Positions 52,901 through 61,600 of a DNA stretch of 64,000 nt are shown in pieces. The notes beneath the pieces were generated by a model. The model worked only from the letters and a program-made list of their open reading frames with translations, was not told the DNA's origin and ran no database searches. The stretch comes from JBJMQS01 sp045802605 (lineage in GTDB: Bacteria > Planctomycetota > Planctomycetia > Gemmatales > Gemmataceae), in the NCBI GenBank assembly GCA_045802605.1, contig JBJMQS010000015.1:124001-188000 (forward strand). Reading direction: 5' to 3'. The number at the start of each line of letters is the position of its first letter. Within the stretch, counting starts at the first letter, position 1. The position numbers and the translations under genes are program-made.

Positions 52901-52991
52901 CCGGTACGGTCCGGTCCTCAAGCAGCATCAGCCGGTTGCCGATCGCGGAGCGAAGCAACGACGATCGCCGGCGCGTGGAAAAACCTGACAT
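49902..52991 (-). CDS. Giant exported protein with beta-helix-like and FG-GAP repeats
   Basis: About 1029 residues from ATG 52991, with TTGGAG upstream; an upstream start at 53027 is less likely. The arginine-rich N-terminus plus 'LMLLEDRTVPAIASYSDL' is the planctomycete export motif. Residues about 40-470 resemble a right-handed beta-helix surface domain ('NSTFQNNRVG', 'GGAVYVNQ', 'GGGSGGGLYAEV'). The C-terminal 300 residues contain at least five FG-GAP/VCBS-like repeats built on 'GPHVRIF' and 'FHGGVSVAxGDxxxDGxxDIVTG'. Such repeats form a beta-propeller with Ca sites. Probably surface-exposed. The neighbouring gene shares the FG-GAP motif, so the two may be paralogues. Confidence 0.82.
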   Translation of the reverse strand: MSGFSTRRRSSLLRSAIGNRLMLLEDRTVPAIASYSDLVFAIQSANASGSGVIDISANAKIQCPSTGLSSFNSGHGENYFPIITGNVTIEVEGSKNVATILGNPTLADARRFFEVRTGGRLTLNGLKLDGGHAVGSSGLGGAVYVNQVSVPFQALAGTLNFRAVECTFTHNMADISGGAVYSDNGNIVLQQSAFETSNAEADSGTFANYARVEGGAVWARGTTITIGSDSVPIGLVTIENSTFQNNRVGTKTNLDTATNPHGGAIFLHWDLGANTSSTSNGGAQSINYSTITRNSARGTNGNGGGSGGGLYAEVVGGSSTASTATGVVEVSNTVFAENTADNGLARDVSGGVPGAQSGISSIKTSYLFYLGSQSTVTTAGIIPPDGTPVAKGTVDGSNIAGINNPATLLSPLDFHQGRTRNRLPGPNSPLLNAASTDANVKVDQRGLDRPDVVNGAADIGAVELQPSERPGNPPCVTIYDPVDVIFKPLGDMTGAVNHPGGYPIGTTIIDVKAFTGSVADGSFLYFAGQNTRYTIISHADSGGATTTVQISPGLTEPVTDSQGITVNPQPSERTHQYQIVISNLTSSDFNFAKLDISFRRTGPSTPDFPVDGSTASAGWVDLDHVVWWVNADATFHGTKGGQGQIHEIIELLPHSSITYFATIEIPEAASYGSQIRVDAKLRTVDTLSPADAALCNGDTFDVDTLTDRTNSSTGFANGNFTSPIIAMGSDRSKPSEVVAYDSVSGIVRYQFYPFGNFSGGVHVATGDVTGDGIPDMIISAAQGGGPHVKIYDGETGYVYREFFAYGANFSGGVYATAADLDGDGRAEVITGAGAGGGPLVRVFKIPTDNSLIRSIRDFYAYDPGFHGGVSLASADVNHDGVEDIITGAGPGGGPHVRIFSGLNNSIINEFYAYGSKFHGGVSVAAGDIDLDGRVDIVTGPMSQGGPHIRVFDALSATVTNEFFAFDWTFNGGVRVGLDDVDGDGELEIVAATGPGTPTRGKVFRKNGTLVAGEYLIPFGNADVTGAFVS

Positions 52992-53142
52992 TTCTGACTC
53001 CAATGAAAGTCCGGGACGACGGACCATATGAGCAAACTAACACCGACGCGTCCCCGGCCTATCGGCCGGAACCGCGTCGCGATGATATTTACGATCTTAG
53101 GCGAATCCCCCTACCTCGCAAACCGGGCAGCCCGAGTGCCGA

Positions 53143-55299
53143 TTAAACCAGGAACGGATCGCCAAGTGTGGGCACCGCATAAACGTTCAGGGCATTGCCG
53201 TTGGGGTTTCCACCGGCTGTCGCAGCGTAGTTGGCATAGACGACGTCTGGGAAAGTCGGCGTGGGCAATACACCGAAGCCGAACGCCGTGAACGCCCCTT
53301 GGACCGAGGCATCGGTGATGCCCTGGAAATCGTCGTATGACTGATACTGGGGCTCATCGGGGCGGAACTCGCCGAGTTGGTTGAAGATCCGGATGCGCGA
53401 TCCTTCGGGAGCTTGGCCGCTGGGCGAGCCACCCGAGCCGAACACCACTTCTCCCAATACCGGATTCGTAGCAATCGCGCTGCCATTGGCGCCCGTCGCC
53501 TGGTCGAATCCATAAAAGCTGGTCTGCATCAGTTGGTCGGTCCCCAGCAGGGGATTGCCAACGTTGCTGCCAAAGCGGAAGTAGGCCACCGACGGATTAA
53601 CGCCACCGCTGAAGAACAGCGAATTATCGACTGTTCGATGGAAATCTGTCGTCGGTTGAACGCTCATAAAGCTTGTAAGAGCGTTGGCGTTCGGATCGAC
53701 CTGAAGAGCCGTGTCAATCGTGTAAGGGATCAGGTTCAACTGCGACAGATCAGTTCGCCGCGCAGGTGCCTGATTCGAGAAAGGATTGAAGACGTCCGAT
53801 GTATAAGGCGCCGCATCGCCGAAGATGCGCACCGTGTTGCCCTGGCTCGCCATCGCCACGATGACTTCGGGCTTCAATTTCTCAAACAGCGCAGTGTCGT
53901 ATGGGTAGCTCAAGAAAGCTTGTGTGCCGCTATCCTGATCGGTGTCGCGAATGAAGTTGCCACCGACATAGTCGAAGCGGCCAGGAATGACCTGACCAAA
54001 CGGGTTCGTGTGCGCGATCACATCTCCCATCGCCACGTTGACGCCTCCATGGAAGCTGGCATCGAAGGCGAAAAATTCTTTCCCCATGCGCGGCGTCAGA
54101 GTGCCGTCCCCGTTGTTCACGAAGTCGTAAATCTTGACGTGAGGTCCGCCACCCGGGCCTGCACCGACGACCAGATCGTTTACCGAGGTGAGGGCATCCG
54201 AGACTTCGGTGCCATCAGTAATCGCGCTGCCAGCGGTATCACGCGGTGATGTAATCCGTGTGATTTGATTGGCGCCGATACGGACGAATGGACCATAGGT
54301 CACGCCGGCTTGAAAACCGGTCGGAATGTGGGTCGAGCCCAGCGGCCACTGGGCATACACAATCGTTCCCACGCCGTTCGGATTGGCAACACCAGGCGGT
54401 GTGAAGATATCCGGGCGGTAGCCAACCTGGGTCCAAGAATCCAACAAGTTGGCGGAGAGATATTGAGTCGGGCCGCCGCCAACCGTCACGTAGGGTCGTC
54501 CGGTGGCGATATCGACGCCGGTGAACGGTATCCCGTCGCGAGTGCCGGGCTTATCGCCGGCTGGGTAAACGGGTTCACGATCAGGAAGGTGATCGACAAG
54601 AAATCGCTGTTGAACAAGTGTGTCGTAACCTTGACCGGAACCCACGCTCACGCCGCCGCGGAACCCCGCATCGAAGGCAAAGAACTCACTCGCCAATTGG
54701 AAGCGACCGTTGACATCGCGGTAAATCTTGACGTGTGGGCCACCGCCTGCGCCAGCCGCGACGATCAGTTCCGCTTTGCCATCACCATCGAGATCGCCGG
54801 TGGTCACGTTGACCCCGCCGCGGAAGCGTGCGTCGAAGGCAAAGAATTGATCGCGAATGCCGTCGGTCATGATGCGGCCGTCGGCCATCTGCTTCATGTT
54901 CCAAATGATGACGTGCGGCCCTCCCCCAGGACCGGCCGCGGTTACTAATGAATCGGGAGTAGCGGCCAAGCCGTCGAAGTTGCCAGCCGCGGTGTGCACA
55001 CCACCTCGGAAGGTGGATGCGAACGGCATGAACATCTGCGCTGTGAAGTCGGTCTTACCGTCGCTGCGCGGCGGCGCGGGATTGCCGAGCGTGTTCAGCG
55101 CGCTGCCGCCAAGCTGATCCTGGATGTCCACCCGAATGGCCACCCATGGGAAGCTGCCCGCCCCGGCACCCACGGCGAGATAGCCATTGGGTACGTCCCG
55201 GCGTTCAAGCCGTTGGAGGTTGGGTCGGCACAGGATCCCCGACGTTCGTTTGCGATTGCGAAGAGCCGTAAGTCCGCGGAGGAAGCGAAGAAAGGACAT
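53143..55299 (-). CDS. Exported FG-GAP-repeat protein
   Basis: 718 residues. The N-terminus is arginine-rich with 'LQRLERRDVPNGYLAVG', a variant of the planctomycete export motif. Repeats built on 'GPGGGPHVIIW', 'FRGGVNVTTGDLDGDGKAELIVAAGAGGGPHVKIY' and 'FHGGVNVAMGDV' recur along the length, the hallmark of FG-GAP/VCBS propellers. Several repeats carry D-x-D-G-D calcium loops. It is transcribed in the same direction as the larger FG-GAP protein 151 bp downstream; an operon or tandem duplication is possible. Confidence 0.82.
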   Translation of the reverse strand: MSFLRFLRGLTALRNRKRTSGILCRPNLQRLERRDVPNGYLAVGAGAGSFPWVAIRVDIQDQLGGSALNTLGNPAPPRSDGKTDFTAQMFMPFASTFRGGVHTAAGNFDGLAATPDSLVTAAGPGGGPHVIIWNMKQMADGRIMTDGIRDQFFAFDARFRGGVNVTTGDLDGDGKAELIVAAGAGGGPHVKIYRDVNGRFQLASEFFAFDAGFRGGVSVGSGQGYDTLVQQRFLVDHLPDREPVYPAGDKPGTRDGIPFTGVDIATGRPYVTVGGGPTQYLSANLLDSWTQVGYRPDIFTPPGVANPNGVGTIVYAQWPLGSTHIPTGFQAGVTYGPFVRIGANQITRITSPRDTAGSAITDGTEVSDALTSVNDLVVGAGPGGGPHVKIYDFVNNGDGTLTPRMGKEFFAFDASFHGGVNVAMGDVIAHTNPFGQVIPGRFDYVGGNFIRDTDQDSGTQAFLSYPYDTALFEKLKPEVIVAMASQGNTVRIFGDAAPYTSDVFNPFSNQAPARRTDLSQLNLIPYTIDTALQVDPNANALTSFMSVQPTTDFHRTVDNSLFFSGGVNPSVAYFRFGSNVGNPLLGTDQLMQTSFYGFDQATGANGSAIATNPVLGEVVFGSGGSPSGQAPEGSRIRIFNQLGEFRPDEPQYQSYDDFQGITDASVQGAFTAFGFGVLPTPTFPDVVYANYAATAGGNPNGNALNVYAVPTLGDPFLV

Positions 55300-55684
55300 A
55301 TCGGTACCCCAGGGGGCCGGAATATATGCGTCTCAGGAAAGTTACTCTCAACAGTACACGCCGGTAATCCAGGCAGTCAAGCAGTTTGCGCGAGACTGAG
55401 GGCGATGGGGAAAGCTATTCACGCGCCGATCGGCGCATCTTCTCGGGCGGTTCCAGAGGTTTCGTAATCCTTACAACCCACCTTGATGGAGAACTCTTCC
55501 TACCTCCTGGCTTGCGCAACATGTGACTCGCCGAGCTGAGTCGATCTTAAGCTGTCCCAGATTAACTACTTATGAAAGAATTGACATGGTCATGCCATGC
55601 CAGCAAAGACCGGAACCGGAGGTATCTCGCCCGCCCCCTATAGTGTTCATGTGAACAAAGCGCGAATTGGACGGGCGGCAGGGC
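55300..55684. other. Intergenic region between the FG-GAP gene and uvrA
   Basis: 385 bp between divergent genes. It holds a possible uvrA control region (see the operator entry) and, on the other side, the promoter for the FG-GAP gene. No convincing ORF, RNA gene or large palindrome is seen. A lone TTGACA at 55582 has no properly spaced -10. Confidence 0.5.
55639..55656 (+). promoter_or_regulatory. Possible -10 element and SOS-like palindrome upstream of uvrA
   Basis: TATAGT (55639-55644) is followed directly by GTTCATGTGAAC (55645-55656), an inverted repeat of GTTC-N4-GAAC resembling LexA-type operators of some phyla. It lies 28 bp before the uvrA ATG. The LexA binding motif of this lineage is not known to me, so this is a candidate only. 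Confidence 0.35.
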
Positions 55685-58600
55685 ATGGATGATCGGCGAA
55701 TCATCGTTCGCGGAGCCCGCGAGCATAATCTTCGGGGGGTAAACCTCGAATTGCCGCGCGATCAGCTCGTAGTTTTCACGGGAGTCAGCGGGTCCGGCAA
55801 AAGTTCGCTCGCCTTCGACACCCTCTATGCGGAGGGCCAGCGGCGATACATCGAATCTCTGTCCAGTTACGCTCGCCAGTTCCTTGGACAGTTACCCAAA
55901 CCAGACGTCGATTTCATTTCCGGGCTCTCCCCGGCGATCAGCATCCAGCAAAAAACAGCCGGCCGCAACCCGCGCTCGACCGTCGGCACGATCACCGAGG
56001 TCTACGACTTCTTCCGTGTCCTCTACGCGCGGGTGGGCTTGGGGCACTGCCCGACTTGCGGCCGACCGATCACCGCACAGACCCGCGAGCAGATCGTTTC
56101 TCGTGTGCTGGCATTGCCGGTGGGCACGCGCTTCCTCGTGCTCGCGCCGATGGTGCGCGGTCAGAAGGGCGAGTTTAAAGACCTCTTCGCCGACCTGCTT
56201 AAACGCGGCTATGTCCGGGCTCGAGTCGATGGCACGATCGTCCGGCTGACCGATGACCTCAAGCTCGATCGCCGGATTCGGCATGACATCGCGGTCGTCG
56301 TAGACCGGCTTCAGAACGAGCCAAAGATTCGCACGCGGCTCGCCGAGGCCGTTGAAGCCGCGCTCGGGTTGGCCAATGGTGCGGTCATCATTTCGATAGA
56401 GAACGAAGCGGGACAGCCCGTCGAAGATAAGCGCGTGGCCAGCACCGCACAAGATATTCTTCTTTCGGCTCACTACGTTTGCACTCATTGCAATCAATCG
56501 TTCGAGGAGCCGACGCCGCAGCTTTTCAGCTTCAACAGCCCGCACGGCATGTGCCCTGGCTGCGATGGTCTCGGTTCTAAGTTCACCTTTGATCCCGATC
56601 TGATCGTGCCCGATCCGAGCCTGAGCTTCTTCGCCGGCGCGGTGCCGATCGTCGGCCCTCTGCGCGGCATGGGCCGCTGGCGCAAGCACATCTATGAAGG
56701 CATCGCCGAGACGTTTGGCATCGATCTGAAAAAGCCATGGCGTGATCTTTCGGAGGAGAATCGACGAATCTTGCTGAATGGCACCGGCTCGCGCTCGCTC
56801 GTCTTCACCTGGAAACAGCGCGGCGGCGGTGTCTGGAAACACAAGGGCACCTGGGAAGGCATCATCCCGCAATTGCTCGCGAGCTTCCGCAAAACCGCGG
56901 CCGGCCCGCGCCGACTGCAGCTCGAAAAGCTTATGAAGGTTGTCCGCTGCCCCGACTGTGGCGGCAAGCGGCTCAACCCGCAAGCTCGGGCAGTCACCAT
57001 CGCTGGAAAGAGCATCGTCGATTCGGCTTCCATGCCGATTGGCGATCTTTCGGAGTTTGTCGCCGAAGGCGGCAAGCTGGTCAAGGCACTCGAACCCATC
57101 CAACGAGTCATCGCCGCGGAGCTTCTCAAAGAGATTCGTGGCCGGCTTGGATTTCTGCTCAATGTCGGCTTGCACTACCTGACCTTGGAACGCTCCGCCC
57201 CCACGCTCTCCGGCGGCGAAGCACAGCGGATTCGCCTCGCCGGTCAAATCGGCTCGGGGCTCGTCGGTGTGCTGTACATCTTGGACGAACCCTCGATCGG
57301 GCTGCATCCGCGCGACAACGATCGGCTGTTGCGAAGTCTGGAACGCCTGCGTGATGTTGGCAACACCGTCCTCGTCGTCGAACACGACGAGGACACTATG
57401 CGAGCCGCGGACTACATCGTGGACTTTGGTCCCGGGCCCGGCGTTCGCGGCGGCGAGGTGGTCGCCCGCGGCTCGTATCAAGACCTGCTTGAGCACACAG
57501 ATAGTCTAACGGCCGATTACCTCGCGGGTCGGAAGTCGATCGCGGTGCCCAGCAAACGCCGGCCAACTGGAAAAGCCGTGCTGCGTGTCGCCGGCGCTCG
57601 GCACCACAATCTCAAGAACATCACGGTCGATTTCCCGCTCGGCGTCTTCATCGGCGTGACGGGTGTCAGCGGGTCCGGCAAAAGCTCGCTGGTCAACGAC
57701 ATCTTGCTGACGGCCGTCGGTGATCGCCTGTCGGCCAACGGCCAAGCCGAGGAAACCGAGGAAGCACAGCCGGATGCAGACGCCGAAGAGGCGAAGACTG
57801 ATTTCGATCGCATTGACGGTGTTGAGAATATCGACAAAGTGATTGCGATTGATCAGTCCGCGATCGGCCGCACGCCGCGATCGAACCCAGCGACCTACAT
57901 CAAAGTCTTCGACGAGATTCGGCAACTTTACTCGACCGTGACCGACGCCAAGCTCCGCGGCTACCAGCCCGGCAGGTTCAGCTTCAATCGCCCCGGCGGA
58001 CGTTGCGAAGCGTGCGAAGGCAACGGCGCGAACAAGCTCGAGATGGACTTTCTGGCCGACGTTTGGGTGACCTGCCCGGTCTGCGAAGGCAAGCGATTTA
58101 ACCGCGAGACGCTGCAAGTTCGTTATCGCGGCAAATCGATCCACGATGTGCTGGAAATGGATGTCCAGGACGCGCTCGTCCATTTCGAGCACGTCCCCAA
58201 AGTTCGTGCAATGTTGCAGACGCTGCACGAAGTGGGTTTGGATTACCTGAAACTGGGCCAGCCTTCGCCCACGCTCTCGGGCGGCGAGGCACAACGGATC
58301 AAGCTCGCAAAAGAGTTATGTCGGCGAAGCACCGGCAAAACGCTCTATGTGTTGGATGAGCCAACGACCGGCCTGCATTTCGACGATGTGCGCAAGCTCT
58401 TGGAAGTGTTGCACCGATTTGCCGACGACGGCAACACGGTACTCGTGATCGAGCACAATTTGGATGTCATCAAGACTGCCGACTGGCTCATTGACCTTGG
58501 TCCCGAGGGTGGAGCGGGCGGCGGTGAAGTGGTCGCAGTGGGCACGCCGGAAAAGGTCGCCGGGAGCCGCCGGTCTCACACCGGGGCTGCGCTCAAAAAG

Positions 58601-61600
58601 CTGTTCCAACCAAATAGCTCCGACGGGAAGGCGCCGAAATCCAATGGCAAACTGCCACCGGTGGAGCGGGCGTCACGGCTAGAGAACATTCGCGTCGAAG
58701 GGGCCCAGCAACACAATCTCAAAAACATCACGGTCGATATTCCCCGCGACAAGATGACCGTTTGCAGCGGACCGAGCGGCTCCGGCAAAAGCAGCTTGGC
58801 GATCGACACCGTGTATGCCGAGGGACAGCGCCGGTACGTCGAGTCGCTCTCCAGTTACGCCCGGCAATTTTTGGGACAGGTGCAGAAACCAAAGGTCGAT
58901 CGCATCGATGGACTGTCGCCGGCCATATCGATCGAGCAAAAGACCACCAGCAAGAGTCCGCGCTCGACCGTCGGCACGGTGACCGAGGTCTACGATTACT
59001 TGCGCGTGCTTTACGCTCGGCTCGGGCAACCTTATTGCCCGCACTGCAACATCCCCGTTGGCACGCAAACAGCCGACGAAGTCATCGACAAAGTCATGTC
59101 GCTGCCGGAAGGCGGCAAATACTTCGTCCTCGCCCCGGTTGAGCGTCGCGGCCAAGAAAAGTACGAGGCCATCTGGGCCGATATTCGCCGGGCCGGCTAC
59201 GCACGTATCCGCGTCGATGGTCGCTCATTCAACTTGGAAGACCCGCCGACGATTGATCATCGCCGCAAGCACGATGTTGAAGTCATCATCGACCGCATCG
59301 TTGTGCGATCAGGCCAGCGGACACGAGTCGCCGACGCCGTTGAGCAAGCACTGGCGTTCGGCAAAGGCCTCGTCCGCATTGCTCACGTCGACCCGGACAA
59401 AGACGAAACCAAGTGGAAGGTCGATCGCTACAGCCAGCACCTATCCTGCGACAACTGCGGCCGGTCGCTCGAACCGCTGAACCCGCACAATTATTCGTTC
59501 AACAGCCCGCTCGGATGGTGCCCGAGTTGCGAAGGCCTTGGCACGCAAAGTGGCGCGAGCACGGACTTGCTGATTCGTGATTCCGCGCAGACGTTTCGTG
59601 GCGGCGCCGTCGCCGCGTGGCCCGACCTCACGCCGAATAATCCTTTCACGGCTTTCGCCGAGGCGATTGCCAAGCATGTGGGATTTACCCTGGATACCAG
59701 GTACCAAGACCTGACGCCACAACAACAACGGCAAATCCTCTTCGGGACCGGGGACGTTTGGCTACCGCTGTCGGGCGGTGTGTCGTTCCAGTACAAGGGG
59801 CTGATTCCCGCCATTGATGAAGCCTCGCGGGTGAGCTTTGTATATCGGCAGCGACTAGAGCATCTCGTCGGCGATGTGCCCTGCTCCACCTGTCATGGCA
59901 GCCGGTTGCGCGATGATGCGGCCGCGGTGCGATTCGCCGGCGCCACGATTGGCGAATTGTGCAATCGGCCCATCAGCGATACGTGGCGAATGTTCAATGG
60001 AATGAAGTTAAACAAACGAGAAAAGCAGGTCGCAGGTGACTTGCTGCGCGAAGTGGAATCGCGGCTGAAGTTCCTGGTGGATGTTGGCCTCGACTACTTG
60101 TCGCTGTCACGCTCGAGTCCGACACTCTCCGGCGGCGAAGCCCAGCGCATTCGGTTGGCCAGTCAGATCGGCAGCGGCCTCACCGGCGTTTTGTATGTCT
60201 TGGACGAACCCACGATCGGTTTGCACCCGCGCGACAATCGCCGGCTCTTGAAGGCGCTTCATCAACTTCGCGATCTTGGCAACACACTCCTAGTGGTCGA
60301 GCACGATCGCGACGTGATCGCGGGCTCAGATTGTTTGCTCGATTTCGGTCCCGGCGCGGGAGATCAGGGTGGCGAAGTCGTGGCGGCCGGCCCCCCTGCC
60401 CGTGTTGCGAAGTCCAAGGACTCGCTCACCGGGAAATACCTCTCCGGCCGAGTCGCCATCCCCGTGCCGACGAATCGCCGAATTGGCAGATGGGAACCCA
60501 TCGCTGCGAAACCAATACGCGGTACAAACCGCAAAACAGCACCGACGGCCACGGAATTGGTCGTCAAAGGCGCGCGACACCACAACCTCAAGAACATCGA
60601 CGTGCGGTTTCCGCTCGGCACCCTGATTACGGTGACCGGCGTCAGCGGTTCCGGCAAGAGTTCACTGGTGCACGAGGTCCTGCATGACACGCTCGCGCGA
60701 AAGTTGCACCGGGCGCGCACGATCGGGGCCGCACATGATCAAATCACCGGGATGGATCAGATCGACAAGATCATCAGCGTCGATCAAGATCCGATTGGCA
60801 ATACGCCAATGTCGAACCCGGCCACCTTCACCGGCGTGTTCGATTTGATTCGCGAACTGTTTGCGCGCTTGCCGGAAGCAAAGATCCGCGGGTATCAGCC
60901 CCGGCGATTCAGCTTCAACAAACCCGGCGGCCGATGCGAGGCTTGCGAAGGCAACGGCCAAAAGAAGATCGAAATGCACTTCTTGCCCGACGTCTGGGTC
61001 GAGTGCGACGTATGCCATGGCTCGCGCTACGATCCGGAAACCCTCGCAGTGAAGTACAAGGGCAAATCGATCGCGGACGTGCTCAACCTGCGCGTTCACG
61101 AAGCGCTCGAGCTTTTCGGCAATATCCCGAAGATCCGGCGCATTCTGCAAACGCTCGCCGACGTCGGCTTGGATTACATCGCTTTGGGACAACCCGCCCC
61201 AACCCTCTCCGGCGGCGAGGCGCAGCGCGTCAAGCTCGCTGGCGAGCTAGCACGCCCCAACACTGGCAAGACGCTCTACGTGCTCGACGAACCGACCACC
61301 GGCCTGCACTTCGATGATGTGCGAAAGCTGCTCGAAGTTCTTCAACGGCTGGTAGACCTGGGCAACACTGTCGTTGTGGTCGAACACAATCTCGATGTCA
61401 TCAAAAGTGCCGACTGGGTCATCGACTTGGGTTCCGAAGCCGGTTTTGCCGGGGGCTATTTGGTGGCCGAGGGCCCGCCCGAGACGATCGCCGCCGCGCC
61501 GAACTCCCATACAGGCGAGTTTCTCAAACAGATCTTGGCCGCGGATCCCCATGCTGAGCGACCGCGCTTCGATCCGATGGCCGCGGAAAAGGCGCGCTCT

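Noticed and set aside
52850..55467. Several plus-strand ORFs opposite the FG-GAP genes
   Set aside because: They lie opposite strongly repetitive coding DNA and their translations show no domain.
55892..57496. 534-codon ORF antisense to uvrA
   Set aside because: It mirrors highly conserved UvrA coding sequence; no ribosome-binding site or recognisable domain. Typical GC-rich shadow frame.
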